Assembly: GCA_019638675.1 (NCBI GenBank) | Contig: JAHBTE010000001.1 | Coordinates: 2,326,605-2,390,604, forward strand | Source of the DNA: Fimbriimonadaceae bacterium | Lineage (GTDB): Bacteria > Armatimonadota > Fimbriimonadia > Fimbriimonadales > Fimbriimonadaceae | Direction of reading: 5' to 3' | Length of the DNA: 64,000 nt | Shown here: positions 17,736 to 27,314 of the stretch, one piece after another | Numbering within the stretch: the first letter of the stretch is position 1 | Layout of the letters: each line of letters opens with the position of its first letter | Translations under genes and position numbers: made by a program | Notes under the pieces: model-generated | The model's input: only the letters and a program-made list of their open reading frames with translations | Databases searched by the model: none | Told to the model about the DNA's origin: nothing

Positions 17736-19625
17736 GTGATTCTATCCGTAGCCAACTTGCGTAAGCTTTTCGGTGTCGACATCATTCTCGACTCCGTGAC
17801 TTTTCGTATCGAAAAGCGTGAAAAGGTAGCGCTCGTCGGAAGGAACGGCACGGGAAAAACGACTCTCCTCAAGCTCATCACCCAACAACTCGAACCAGAT
17901 GGCGGGTCGGTGAACCTTCAACGCGGAGCTAAGGTCGGTTACCTGCGCCAAGAACATCCAGTCACCGCCGGGCTAACGGTGCTGCAAGAAGCGCAATCCG
18001 GCTTAGAACACCTGCTGGAAATCAAAACCCGGCTGGATGAACTCACCAAGATTCTGGAGAACAACCCAACCGACGATGACCTCGCGGAGTTTGCCCTGCT
18101 CCACGAACACTTTAACGACAGCGAGGGGTATTCGGCCGAGCGCGATGTGATTACAGTTTTGAACCGCATGGGGTTTGAAGAAGCCGATTTCGAGCGAATC
18201 ACCGATTCCCTCTCCGGCGGCGAACGCACCCGCCTTGCCCTTGCCCGGTTACTGCTAGAAGAACCCGATCTGCTCATCCTTGACGAGCCCACCAACCACT
18301 TGGATTTGCAAGCTACGGAATGGCTGGAATCGTGGATTAAGCAGTACCACGGGGCGATTTTGCTGGTCAGCCACGACCGTTCGTTTTTGGAAAACACGGC
18401 GACGAAGTTCATCGAACTCCGCAACGGCACGGTTTCGATTTACGAAGGCGACTTTCATAAGTATCTCAAACTGCGCGAGGAAGATGAAGCCCGCCAGGCT
18501 GATATCGCGGCTAAGCAGGCTCAGCAGATCGCCAAGCTAGATGAATTTGTCCGGCGGTTTATGAACAGCCAGCGCACGGCTCAGGCTCGTGGTCGGCAAA
18601 AGCATATGCACCGTCTGCAGGAACAGCAAATCCAAGCCCCGACTAAGGATGCTTCTATGAAGGTTGGGTTTGGCAAAGTCACCCGCTCGGGCGATGTCGT
18701 TATCAAAACCGAAAAGCTCTCAGTCGGATTCCCCGATGAAACACTGTTTAAGGGCTTAGATTGGGAAGTCCGCTATGGGGAACGTTGGGGGATCGTCGGT
18801 GAAAACGGAGCAGGCAAATCCACGCTCATCAAAACGATTTTGGGCCGGCACAAGTCGGTTGATGGTTCAGCAAAGCTTGGCTCACGGGTAGAACTCGGCT
18901 ACTTCTCGCAAGATGTCGCCGACCTAGATTTGGAAGATTCACCGCTTGACCACATGGTTTTTGAAATGGGAATGGACGCCGGGCCAGCGCGGAATCTGCT
19001 CGGAAGATTTTTGTTCAGCGGGGACGACGTTTTCCGCCCCATTCGTTCGCTCAGCGGGGGCGAAAAGAACAAGCTGGTTCTCGCTTCCCTCACCCAGATC
19101 AACCCGAACCTGCTCGTGCTTGACGAACCCACCAATCACTTGGACATGGATTCCCGCGCGGCTTTGGCGGAAGTTCTTAACGAATACAAAGGCACGTTAG
19201 TTCTGATTTCGCATGACCGCTGGTTGCTGAGCCAGGTAACGAACCGAATCCTGGACGTGCGCCGATCTGGCCCAAAAGAATATCTTGGCGGCTACACCGA
19301 ATACCGCCGAGGTACTTCCAGCGCGGCTAGTAAAGGCGGAAGCACGCAAGTAATTGAGCGTATCGAACCAACCCTTTCGCCGCGTGAGCTCAGCAAAGAG
19401 ATCGCTCGGATGCGCCAAGTCGTCGAGGATTCTGAGAATGCAGTCGCCAAAGCCGAAGCTGAAATTTCCCGGATTGAGAATATCCTCGCCGATCCAGCCG
19501 AGGGTGAGGATATCCGCAAGCTCACAGAAGAGTATCAAACCGCGCAGAAAACTTTATCCGAGGCAATGACCAAGTGGGAAGAAGATGCTCTTTTCTACGA
19601 AGGGCTTCAGCTTCAGCAGGGTTAG
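17736..19625 (+). CDS. ABC-F family ATPase
   Basis: This 629-residue protein has two ABC domains and no membrane segments, starting at GTG. The first domain has Walker A GRNGTGKTTLL, signature LSGGERTRLALARLL and Walker B LLILDEPTNHLDL. The second has GENGAGKSTLIK, LSGGEKNKLVLAS and LLVLDEPTNHLDM. An interdomain linker of about 80 residues and a C-terminal coiled coil (about 545-629) resemble Uup/YdiF-type members. ABC-F proteins act on the ribosome, resolving stalls or protecting from drugs. The exact subfamily is uncertain. The end overlaps the convergent phosphoesterase gene by 4 bp. Confidence 0.93.
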   Translation: MILSVANLRKLFGVDIILDSVTFRIEKREKVALVGRNGTGKTTLLKLITQQLEPDGGSVNLQRGAKVGYLRQEHPVTAGLTVLQEAQSGLEHLLEIKTRLDELTKILENNPTDDDLAEFALLHEHFNDSEGYSAERDVITVLNRMGFEEADFERITDSLSGGERTRLALARLLLEEPDLLILDEPTNHLDLQATEWLESWIKQYHGAILLVSHDRSFLENTATKFIELRNGTVSIYEGDFHKYLKLREEDEARQADIAAKQAQQIAKLDEFVRRFMNSQRTAQARGRQKHMHRLQEQQIQAPTKDASMKVGFGKVTRSGDVVIKTEKLSVGFPDETLFKGLDWEVRYGERWGIVGENGAGKSTLIKTILGRHKSVDGSAKLGSRVELGYFSQDVADLDLEDSPLDHMVFEMGMDAGPARNLLGRFLFSGDDVFRPIRSLSGGEKNKLVLASLTQINPNLLVLDEPTNHLDMDSRAALAEVLNEYKGTLVLISHDRWLLSQVTNRILDVRRSGPKEYLGGYTEYRRGTSSAASKGGSTQVIERIEPTLSPRELSKEIARMRQVVEDSENAVAKAEAEISRIENILADPAEGEDIRKLTEEYQTAQKTLSEAMTKWEEDALFYEGLQLQQG

Positions 19626-20560
19626 GGCCTTGGCTTCCAAGGGTATTCAATATATTCGTTTATAAAACTACCGTCATCAAACAACTCAACTATCCCGTAG
19701 CCGTTAGAAAATTCTTGGTATTTGCCACCCCACCAGCCGCCACTCACCGCCCCGTTACAGAAGTAGTTCACGCCGAGATATTCCACCTTGTCAACCAGAT
19801 GAATATGCCCACTGATCGACACCTTGACGTTCGGATGCTTTTGGAACAGATCCTTGATGCGACGGAAATCAATATGCATCCAAGCCCCAGGTACCTGCCA
19901 CTCTCCACTCTTTTCGTTGTCTCCATCAAGGAATGCACAGGCGCAGAACAGAGGAATGTGGCTAAGAACCAATACCGGCATCGTTTTCGGAGTTGAATTC
20001 AATTCACTAGTCAGCCATTCAAATTGCTGATCATCAAACCTCGCCGTGTATCCATTCCCGGTGGGCTTGCGGTGAGTGGAATCGAGAACGATGAACTTCC
20101 AACCCGCTTGAATAAACGAGTAGTACGGTTTGGCGAGTTCAAGGCGGTCTTGAGCGTATTGCTTGCCAAAATACGGGTCGTTTTCGTATTTCGCAATGTT
20201 GTTCCAACCCCAAACATCGTGATTGCCGAGCGCGTAATGAACGGGCACCGAAATATTCGCCTTGACAACGGATGTGAAAATATCAAACTGGGTTTTCGCC
20301 CGGGCCATGTCCGAACCCAAAACGTCCATCACCATGTCGCCGCCTATCATAATCATGTCCGGTGATTTGCGCTGAACTGCTTCTAGAGCTTTTTCAAATC
20401 CTTGTTGGGCGCCACGCTCAGGCTGAACGTGCATATCCGTCATGTGAGCAATCCGCACAACTCGCTTGGGGCCACGGTTGGTTTGCAATCCGCCCGGTAG
20501 GGCGAGACCAGTTAACCCGGCTGCGCCCATCATCATCAATTCTCTTCGATCCACTCGCAT
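19622..20560 (-). CDS. exported metallophosphoesterase (calcineurin-like)
   Basis: This is 312 residues from ATG 20560, chosen because GGAG lies 6 nt upstream and the protein then begins with an RR-type signal (MRVDRRELMMMGAAGLTGLAL). Metal-binding motifs are HMTDMHVQ, GGDMVMD, YALGNHDVWG, VLSHIPLF and SGHIHLVD, the complete set for a dinuclear site. The substrate is unknown; export by Tat is inferred from the twin Arg. A second exported phosphoesterase with a propeller domain lies at 59694-61748. Confidence 0.88.
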   Translation of the reverse strand: MRVDRRELMMMGAAGLTGLALPGGLQTNRGPKRVVRIAHMTDMHVQPERGAQQGFEKALEAVQRKSPDMIMIGGDMVMDVLGSDMARAKTQFDIFTSVVKANISVPVHYALGNHDVWGWNNIAKYENDPYFGKQYAQDRLELAKPYYSFIQAGWKFIVLDSTHRKPTGNGYTARFDDQQFEWLTSELNSTPKTMPVLVLSHIPLFCACAFLDGDNEKSGEWQVPGAWMHIDFRRIKDLFQKHPNVKVSISGHIHLVDKVEYLGVNYFCNGAVSGGWWGGKYQEFSNGYGIVELFDDGSFINEYIEYPWKPRP

Positions 20561-20624
20561 AAGCTCCAAATTACCAAGCATCGCTCGGGGTTAACCGGAA
20601 GACAATCTGGCAATTAACTCCGCC

Positions 20625-23063
20625 TTAATCCTTGGTCAGCCTCGCCTGTAATGCCGAGTAACCATCCAGTTCAAAATGCTCAATCCTCAGGTTATGCCGA
20701 CCACCCAATTTAAGCTTAATGACATCTGATTTTGGAGCGTGCCAAGTCCAATCTTCAAATATCACCTTGCCATCAAGCAATACTCGAACCCCGTCATCGC
20801 TGGTGAGCGAAAGAGTGTAGTCGCCCGGTTCTACGGTAAATCTTGTTTCCGCTAGTGTGGCGAAGTGGTTGGTATTCACTCCCGGCGCAGGTGATCCGCC
20901 CCAAGCTCCTTCTAGGGCGTTCATGCGTTGATTTACCACAGGTTCGGTATCAAACATCTTGCGAAACTCTTCAGGCTTTTCGCGAGGATCAATTCTGGCG
21001 AAGTCGTAGTTCCACCACGAGACGTTCCAGTTCAGGCCAACTTCGTCGTGGGTGTAACCGAACTCAACAGGTTTTCCAGCAGGAGTTTTGATTCCGCGAT
21101 AATCGGTAGTTTCTTCGCCAACGTATTCCAGTGAAACCCTAAACTGACCATTGCTCCGAACAAGAATATGGTCGCCCATATTCCCTCTCAGTTTTGATAC
21201 AGCATCGGGCACGAATGGGGGAGTTGTAGGAATTTTCATCCGCCATTCGGGGAGCATTTTCGTAATTTTTCCGCCCTCAAGTTCAGTGATGCGCCATCCG
21301 CCAGATTTCGGGCCAACGACCTTGAAAACGTAATACTTGCCTCCGCTGGGGGAGTCGTACCAATCTTCTAACCAGAGAACAGGCGATTTGTAATCCACCG
21401 GCCCCCATTGGTCGACCAAAATTGTTGATCGCCCGCGACTTACTTTGGCGCCAAGGAACGGCATAATTCCCTCTTCCAGAGGGGACACGTAATAGGGTTT
21501 TGCGGCTGCATCTCTGCGCTCCCGAGGCGTGTGATCTTCAACTTTTTTGTCGTTCACGGAAACAAGTTGCCACGGCTTAAAGTCGATTTCCGAAATCTCA
21601 GCTTGGAACCTCGCAAGCTCATCACCTGCTCGCCGAACCAAACCCCTCGTTTCCATGTAAATCGTAGGCGGGGCCGAAAGCGGATCAATCGTCACTCTGC
21701 CAGGCTGAGTGATATCCATCGGCCAATTCATTTGATTCTTGGCATCGTCAGGAGAGACAAAGTAATTCTCGCCTTGCGTTGAAACGGATTCGACCCCCTC
21801 GAACTTGCCAAACATTGACTTCACATCGTTAGCAAAGTTTCCCGTCAAGCTCACGCCCTTGGTTTTGCTGATTTCGAAAACTACGCCAGGGATTTTTTCA
21901 AACCAGTTGTGAGCAATTACAAAATCTCGGCTCTTGGTGTCACGAGCTTTTGCATACGCCCAATCTGGGTCGGCACCACGCTCAAAAAGATTCAGTGCCA
22001 CAGTGTCGAGCCGAAATGTGTTTCCGATAATTTTGTTGTTTTGGCCGTGTTCAATGGCAAACGCTTCGCCATTCATACCAAAGGCATTTCCTGCATAGAC
22101 CGTTTCGTAGCTGTAACCGCCCCAAACTCCGTGCCAGTTTTCTAGCACCAAATTATTGGCGAACACGTTGCGGCTGAACGTCGTTTCGATTCCGTTTGTC
22201 GGGGCGTGGCTAAAATCGTTGCCGTAAAACACATTGTCGTTACAGCCACCTTGACCAGTATCCATTGTGCTCTGTCCGGCCCACAGGAACAAGCCATCTC
22301 CTCCATGCGTGACCGAGTTGTAGGCCACCACGTTGTTGCTGGATTGCTCGTACATTAGAATCCCAGCAGAATCTTGGCCGCGGTTGTAAAAACGATGCGA
22401 ATACCCCCGCACGCAGTAATCAATGCTGTTGTGCATGACTCGGTTATGCGAACTCCGGTACATGCCCACGCCAATTGCACTCAGGTAACTAAAGTTGTTG
22501 TTCCAAACTGTGCCGCCGCTACAACGAGTCATCATCAAACCGCATTGGCCTCCAATCGCTTCGACTCCTCGTACTTCAAACCCCTCAAGATTCTTTAAAT
22601 AAACTGCCGCACCAAATCGAAGCCACTGATCTTGCTCGTTGTCATGGAAACTCATCCAGTCGCTGGTGTCTTCGCGAAGTCGGCCGCTTTTGAGTTTCTG
22701 CTTCCAGTTGTAGCTGGCATCGCAGTTCAGCAATTTGAGCCCATCGGCATCGTCGGCATAGATCCCAACTTTATATCCATGAACGTTCAGTCCCTTGATC
22801 GTTATGTTTTTGCCCTGGACAACTAATCCGAACCCTTTGCGTTGGTCTGGCTCGACGGTAGCTGGAGTCCCTCGAAGCGTCGTTCCCGTGAAATCAATTG
22901 TTAGACCGTCACCTCGCACAACAACTGCGGCTTGATCGGGAGAATCACCGCCAGGCATGACGATTTCTTTTAAGTCAACTCGACCAGATTTCGTGATGAT
23001 TTTCTGATCAATTACTCCAGCACTCATACCCGTCATCAAAGCTACCCAACATCCAAGCATCAT
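20625..23063 (-). CDS. right-handed beta-helix protein with C-terminal PA14 domain
   Basis: This 812-residue exported protein has a hydrophobic start. Residues about 25-440 are parallel beta-helix rungs rich in N/D and G: DGLTIDFTGTTLRG, NITIKGLNVHG, SHNRVMHNSIDYCVRG, SSNNVVAYNSVTHGGDG and DNVFYGNDF. A linking region (about 440-700) is of unknown fold. The final ~95 residues form a PA14 domain (GDYTLSLTSDDGVRVLLDGKVIF). This layout suits polysaccharide or glycan binding or cleavage at the cell surface. Catalytic residues are not identified. Confidence 0.85.
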   Translation of the reverse strand: MMLGCWVALMTGMSAGVIDQKIITKSGRVDLKEIVMPGGDSPDQAAVVVRGDGLTIDFTGTTLRGTPATVEPDQRKGFGLVVQGKNITIKGLNVHGYKVGIYADDADGLKLLNCDASYNWKQKLKSGRLREDTSDWMSFHDNEQDQWLRFGAAVYLKNLEGFEVRGVEAIGGQCGLMMTRCSGGTVWNNNFSYLSAIGVGMYRSSHNRVMHNSIDYCVRGYSHRFYNRGQDSAGILMYEQSSNNVVAYNSVTHGGDGLFLWAGQSTMDTGQGGCNDNVFYGNDFSHAPTNGIETTFSRNVFANNLVLENWHGVWGGYSYETVYAGNAFGMNGEAFAIEHGQNNKIIGNTFRLDTVALNLFERGADPDWAYAKARDTKSRDFVIAHNWFEKIPGVVFEISKTKGVSLTGNFANDVKSMFGKFEGVESVSTQGENYFVSPDDAKNQMNWPMDITQPGRVTIDPLSAPPTIYMETRGLVRRAGDELARFQAEISEIDFKPWQLVSVNDKKVEDHTPRERRDAAAKPYYVSPLEEGIMPFLGAKVSRGRSTILVDQWGPVDYKSPVLWLEDWYDSPSGGKYYVFKVVGPKSGGWRITELEGGKITKMLPEWRMKIPTTPPFVPDAVSKLRGNMGDHILVRSNGQFRVSLEYVGEETTDYRGIKTPAGKPVEFGYTHDEVGLNWNVSWWNYDFARIDPREKPEEFRKMFDTEPVVNQRMNALEGAWGGSPAPGVNTNHFATLAETRFTVEPGDYTLSLTSDDGVRVLLDGKVIFEDWTWHAPKSDVIKLKLGGRHNLRIEHFELDGYSALQARLTKD

Positions 23064-23111
23064 CGCGTCTCCATTCTGCCGGATAGACGCCTTTGTTCAG
23101 CCCAGAATTAC

Positions 23112-23137
23112 AAAAAAAGCACCCCAAACGGGGTGCT
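23112..23137 (-). terminator. rho-independent terminator of the ECF sigma gene
   Basis: On the minus strand, stem AGCACCCC/GGGGTGCT with a 4-nt loop is followed by seven T. It lies 20 bp beyond the sigma stop codon and separates that gene from the beta-helix gene. Confidence 0.88.
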
Positions 23138-23157
23138 AAAAGAATTCATGACTGAAC

Positions 23158-23781
23158 TTATGCTACGGAACTAGCGACCAAGCCGCCGTCCAGGTCTTTG
23201 CGCAAGAGCGCTCTGGCCCGGAACAACCAGCTTTTGACTGTTCCTTCTGGCTTGCCCAAGATTTCTGCGATCTCGTTGACATCCAGATGCTTGTAGTGTC
23301 GAAGAAGGATGATTTCACGATACTTTCCGGGCAATCGAGTGATTGCTTGGCGGAGCGTTTCTGAAACGGCTGCTTCCTCTAATTCGTTGGCCACGTTGCA
23401 AGATTCATCCTGCAGTGCGTGTTCGTAAACCTCAATGTTGTCGGAACGATTCCGTCGTCCTCGAATGATATCTACGCAGCAGTTACTGCATATTCTCATC
23501 AACCAGGGCAACATAGGTCGTCCCGATTGGAAGTTGCCAATTGCCCGACACGCTTTGAGAAACGTATCTTGTACGGCATCTTGTGCATCTTCCGAATCGC
23601 GCAAAATTCGGCTTGCCTGGGCTAAGATCGCTGGTCGGTGCATTTCCACCAACAGCTCAAAAGCCACTTGCTCTCCGGCTTGCGCACGAGCGATAAGATG
23701 TTCCTCCCATTCAGGGATTCTTTTTAGGGTTGTGTTCTTGCGGTCCACAACCTCACTGTATAAACATTTCTGGAAAAACAA
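23158..23781 (-). CDS. ECF-type RNA polymerase sigma factor
   Basis: This 207-residue sigma-70-family protein has region 2 in residues about 45-110 (AGEQVAFELLVEMHRP, then DSEDAQDAVQDTFLKACRAI). Region 4 is in about 135-190 (RLPGKYREIILLRHYKHLDVNEIAEILGKPEGTVKSWLFRARALL). A GTG near residue 12 is an alternative start. No anti-sigma gene adjoins it. The gene is transcribed alone and ends at a strong terminator. It is divergent from the unknown gene at 23842. Confidence 0.93.
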   Translation of the reverse strand: MFFQKCLYSEVVDRKNTTLKRIPEWEEHLIARAQAGEQVAFELLVEMHRPAILAQASRILRDSEDAQDAVQDTFLKACRAIGNFQSGRPMLPWLMRICSNCCVDIIRGRRNRSDNIEVYEHALQDESCNVANELEEAAVSETLRQAITRLPGKYREIILLRHYKHLDVNEIAEILGKPEGTVKSWLFRARALLRKDLDGGLVASSVA

Positions 23782-23841
23782 AACAAATAGGTCCTTAACA
23801 GGCCTTTGTCCACCCCTAAAGAAATAGGACCGTTTCGACCG

Positions 23842-24735
23842 ATGATTCTATTCATGTGGATACGGAGGCTCCCGTATATTTGCGCGGCATTAACTCCCGC
23901 TTTCCTGCTTATAGTTCTTGCAATCAACGGACGCTTCTTCGTTTCGCCTTGGACTACGCCAGAATACGGCCCACAGGTTTCTAAAGATATTGCAGCTTAC
24001 GCGCCAGTGGTTCGATACTCATACTTGTACTCTGAATCTATCGCCCACCTGCAAGAGCCTTATGTATCGGAGCTAAGTGACAAATGGCTCACTTTGCACC
24101 GTTCCGGCAAGCTCCTGACCATTGACCCAATTACTGCGACTGATGACGGATCTAGCGGAGTCAGGCAAGAAATTGAGTTAAGTCGCCGCATGATTATGGC
24201 AAGCCTCATTAGAATTGCAGATAAGAATATTCGCGCTGAGAAATTTGATACTGCTTGCAATTATCTTAAAGATGCCCTAGAAATAGCAAACATAGCAAAG
24301 TACAACTCTCCGATGTCAATTGCCGGATCGGCTAGCATGCAAAGTGAAGCGATCAAGCGGTATGAGACGATCCAGTTGAGAGTGAGCTTGGCAAATCAGA
24401 AAGATTTTGACAATGCGATCTTACTAATGGATGTTTCCCCAGAAAGAGTTAAGCAGTTTGCGGCTCGGTTCGGAGCCCTTTCTCAGGTCAACGCTACATT
24501 TGAGGAAACTCAATTGCCTTCGGCAAATGAAATGAGAACCCTGATCAGTAATGATCGGGCTATGGCTGATGCTGAGTTTGCTTCCCCGGAGAGTAACTTA
24601 TTTATGCAAACTCTCCGGGTTGCCTACGACTTGGAAGTCAAACTTGATCAACTTAAAAGCCGGTATCGAATGACTGCAACTAAGAACCAGTCGAAGTCAG
24701 GATCGATACTCCATCCGTCCGCAAACTCAGGCTAA
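23842..24735 (+). CDS. membrane-anchored protein of unknown function
   Basis: This is 297 residues from ATG 23842; TTG 23806 and ATG 23854 are alternatives. One N-terminal membrane segment (YICAALTPAFLLIVLAI) is followed by a mostly helical soluble domain with TPR-like character (IRAEKFDTACNYLKDALEIAN). No family is recognised. The 3' end overlaps the convergent anti-sigma gene by 56 bp, an unusually long tail-to-tail overlap. It is divergent from the ECF sigma gene and could share its regulation. Confidence 0.65.
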   Translation: MILFMWIRRLPYICAALTPAFLLIVLAINGRFFVSPWTTPEYGPQVSKDIAAYAPVVRYSYLYSESIAHLQEPYVSELSDKWLTLHRSGKLLTIDPITATDDGSSGVRQEIELSRRMIMASLIRIADKNIRAEKFDTACNYLKDALEIANIAKYNSPMSIAGSASMQSEAIKRYETIQLRVSLANQKDFDNAILLMDVSPERVKQFAARFGALSQVNATFEETQLPSANEMRTLISNDRAMADAEFASPESNLFMQTLRVAYDLEVKLDQLKSRYRMTATKNQSKSGSILHPSANSG

Positions 24736-25546
24736 GTCTAGAAGCGGCAAGTTTAGTGCTTCGAACATTGTAGTCATCGGTTGATTCGAAATCCCAAGCA
24801 ACTTGTTGTTCTGGATCAGGAACCCGAATCAAGATTGGGGTTCGGAATGTGGACGCAATTGCCTTGGCACAGTCAACAATTGAACCTTCGCCTTTTAAGA
24901 GCGACTCACTTCGTGTTCCTGGATGAACCATTAGCAACTTCGATTCACCTTTCGCGTTGATCACTTCAAGTGCAACCGTGTCAGGAGATTTCGTATTGAT
25001 TTCCGTTTCAAAGGTTGTCCCCTTTAAAGAAACCTCTTCGATAACCTCAGTAGAACCGTAAGCACGAATTTGGAATTCTGAGCCAGAGTTGGCTTCCAAG
25101 TTCATAACTAGCTTTCCGTCTTTAGCGACTACGTCTACCTTTTCGGTCACGTTAGTTGAAGGGCTTGGAATCCCCCAACCAGCTTCGACCTTGTTTCCGC
25201 CTGAACCATTATTCGTGATGCTTAATCCACCAGCGACAATAGCTACTAATGCAAGTGCACCGACAAAGGCTAGTTTCCAATTACCAAAAAGTCCTGGCTT
25301 CGCTGTTTGTTTTTCTTGCCAAGATTCGTGGTCTAAGCGAGCCATGATCTTGTCGTGGAGGTCATGAGGGGCTGGAACTTCTTCTGCGGGTTCCTCCAAC
25401 ATCTTCATGATTTCTACAAATTCTTCATATTCGGCTTTGAGCGCAGGGTCGGTCGTAAGTGACCGTTCGAAGGCTTCTTTTATTCCGCCTCCCAACTCGC
25501 CTTCATAATAGGCGCTGAAGAAATCCCGTGCTTTATTTATGTTCAT
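24680..25546 (-). CDS. putative anti-sigma factor, transmembrane
   Basis: This 288-residue protein has an N-terminal ~75-residue helical domain of anti-sigma type (FFSAYYEGELGGGIKEAFERSL, then LKAEYEEFVEIMKML). A membrane span lies at about residues 90-110 (WKLAFVGALALVAIVAGGLSI). A periplasmic beta-rich domain follows. The HxxxCxxC zinc motif of ZAS proteins is missing. Position supports the role: it lies 45 bp downstream of the sigma gene at 25592-26179 and is co-directional with it. The inducing signal is unknown. Confidence 0.78.
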   Translation of the reverse strand: MNINKARDFFSAYYEGELGGGIKEAFERSLTTDPALKAEYEEFVEIMKMLEEPAEEVPAPHDLHDKIMARLDHESWQEKQTAKPGLFGNWKLAFVGALALVAIVAGGLSITNNGSGGNKVEAGWGIPSPSTNVTEKVDVVAKDGKLVMNLEANSGSEFQIRAYGSTEVIEEVSLKGTTFETEINTKSPDTVALEVINAKGESKLLMVHPGTRSESLLKGEGSIVDCAKAIASTFRTPILIRVPDPEQQVAWDFESTDDYNVRSTKLAASRLSLSLRTDGVSILTSTGS

Positions 25547-25591
25547 TTCAACCTAACTCCTTGGTCGTTTTGCTTTGTTGTTTTGTACGAC

Positions 25592-26179
25592 TCAGCCCAA
25601 TGAGAAAAGTTCCGAGTTCTGTTGCAAAATGTCCCGAAGGGCCACCCTCGCGCGGTTTAACCGGCTCTTGACGGTTCCAATTGGTAGGTCAAGAGTCTCC
25701 GCGATGTCTTCGTAACTGAGCGATTCCACGTGATACATCACGAGCATCGCTTTTTGATAATCCGGCATTTGGGCCAAGGCTTCTTGCACAAGTTTTTCTC
25801 GTTCATTTCGCTCGTGGATTTCTACTGGCCCGTCACTCGTGTCTTCAAACTGACGCTCGTACTCAACTGATCCAACCGTTACCGATTGATCTAAGCTCAC
25901 ATTCTTGGCTTCTTTATCGCGTTTTCGGCGATCTAAGTAGCAGTTCGTGACAATGCGATAGAGCCATGTTCCAAACGCGGCTTGACCTTTGAAGTTTTTC
26001 AGGGCCGAATTAACACGTACAAATGCATCTGCCACAACGTCGGCGGCTAAATCGGGATTCCGTGTCAATCGGTAGGCATACTGATAGGCACGATTCTCAT
26101 ATTTGGAAATGAGATCGTTTAGCGCAGAGCGATCTCCGGCCTGCGCGCGTTCTATCAGGATCAAGTCTTGTTGGGACAT
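25592..26179 (-). CDS. ECF-type RNA polymerase sigma factor
   Basis: This 195-residue protein has region 2 (RSALNDLISKYENRAYQYAYRL, DLAADVVADAFVRV, FGTWLYRIVTNCYLDRRKR). Region 4 follows (QMPDYQKAMLVMYHVESLSYEDIAETLDLPIGTVKSRLNRARV, described here in two parts: the linker helix and the HTH). Its ATG shares one base with the TAA of the DUF4446 gene, so translation is coupled. It forms an operon DUF4446-sigma-anti-sigma. Confidence 0.95.
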   Translation of the reverse strand: MSQQDLILIERAQAGDRSALNDLISKYENRAYQYAYRLTRNPDLAADVVADAFVRVNSALKNFKGQAAFGTWLYRIVTNCYLDRRKRDKEAKNVSLDQSVTVGSVEYERQFEDTSDGPVEIHERNEREKLVQEALAQMPDYQKAMLVMYHVESLSYEDIAETLDLPIGTVKSRLNRARVALRDILQQNSELFSLG

Positions 26180-26697
26180 TACAGACCGATTTTTGGTCGA
26201 GATCGACCAGCTACCGCTTCTTCGATAGCTTGTTCTTCCTCAGTTGTTAGGTTTGTATCGGATCGACCACCACGCAGCAGTTTGCCAAACACGCGGCAAT
26301 CCATTCGACCAACTTGGCTGGTCACCACTGCTCCATCACCTTCTTCATCAAACACCGCCATCGAAAAACTTTGGCCTCCTCCAACATCGTTGAAGGCATC
26401 ATAGCGTACCAGCCCGACGTACCGTTTGCTAGATTTGAGTTTGGCCTCCGCAGTATTAAGACGTTCCTTCACCTGGTGAATTTCTTCATCAACGGAACTG
26501 GAGTGCCGTAACTGCTGCTGTAGTATCTGTTCAAGGTTGCCTACCGATAGTCCTTCTGAGAGGCGATCCCACAATTCGCTGAGAGCACGAAATTTTGCGG
26601 AAAGTTTGATATGAAGCACAACTAATGTCAAAAATCCAACTAGAAGAGAGATGACAAGGACGGGAATCAGTAAAGGGACTGAGTTCAAAAACTCCAT
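26179..26697 (-). CDS. DUF4446 family protein
   Basis: This 172-residue protein has an N-terminal membrane span (LLIPVLVISLLVGFLTLVVL) and a coiled-coil segment (about residues 45-95). The conserved DUF4446 core is RYVGLVRYDAFNDVGGGQSFSMAVFDEEGDG, visible as VRYDAFNDVGGGQSFS plus ALFD-like strands. The C-terminus is acidic and then basic (LTTEEEQAIEEAV). The family is usually found near parB or cell-envelope genes and has no proven function. Here it leads a sigma/anti-sigma operon. Confidence 0.9.
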   Translation of the reverse strand: MEFLNSVPLLIPVLVISLLVGFLTLVVLHIKLSAKFRALSELWDRLSEGLSVGNLEQILQQQLRHSSSVDEEIHQVKERLNTAEAKLKSSKRYVGLVRYDAFNDVGGGQSFSMAVFDEEGDGAVVTSQVGRMDCRVFGKLLRGGRSDTNLTTEEEQAIEEAVAGRSRPKIGL

Positions 26698-26769
26698 GGT
26701 GATCTGAGGTTTGGCCTTTTTTTGACCGATGTGAAGTATAACCCCGTAAAGGTAACGTCATTACAGCGT

Positions 26770-27270
26770 ATGGCACTTCCCCGAGCCAAATCTAGCAAGA
26801 AAAAGAAGATTGCAGTCAGAGGATTCACTGCCTTCCTCTTCTGTGTGCTCGCCTTTGTATTCTTTTTCAGTATGAACTTCTCGACCGTGGAGGTTCGTGG
26901 CCCTTCAATGGAACCAACCTTTAACACGGGTGACCATGTTCTTGTTTCTAAGGCTTACTGGCTAGTTGGAGACATCAAGCAAAACGACATCGTAGTTGTC
27001 CGTAGTCGCGAAGTTGGTGGCGAGTATTACATCAAACGTGTTTACAAGACGGGCGGCGAAACGGTTGACTTCTTTAACATGCCAGCAAACTGGAGCATCA
27101 CAAACGGCGAGTTTGTAGTGCCAGATCGGCAGTACTACGTTCTTGGCGACAATAGGCCAGTGAGCGAGGATAGTCGCACGTGGGGCCCTGTCGAACTGAA
27201 AGAAGTGATCGGCAAAGTAATCGTGATCAAGTTTGGCTTTATGGAAGCCAAAGCCGCAGTCAAAGAGTAA
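26770..27270 (+). CDS. lepB: signal peptidase I
   Basis: This type I signal peptidase cleaves signal peptides at the membrane. It is 166 residues from ATG 26770; an upstream TTG at 26722 would add 16. A basic N-terminus (RAKSSKKKKIAVRG) precedes one span (FTAFLFCVLAFVFFFSM). The catalytic Ser is in RGPSMEPTF and the catalytic Lys in YYIKRVYKTGGE. The late motif GDNRPVSEDSRTWGPV is present. It is short, like Gram-positive-type enzymes with a single anchor. It may process the many exported proteins encoded here. Confidence 0.93.
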   Translation: MALPRAKSSKKKKIAVRGFTAFLFCVLAFVFFFSMNFSTVEVRGPSMEPTFNTGDHVLVSKAYWLVGDIKQNDIVVVRSREVGGEYYIKRVYKTGGETVDFFNMPANWSITNGEFVVPDRQYYVLGDNRPVSEDSRTWGPVELKEVIGKVIVIKFGFMEAKAAVKE

Positions 27271-27314
27271 CGTATTTGGCCGTTTTCCCAAGAGTGTCTT
27301 CAGCAAGCGTTGAA

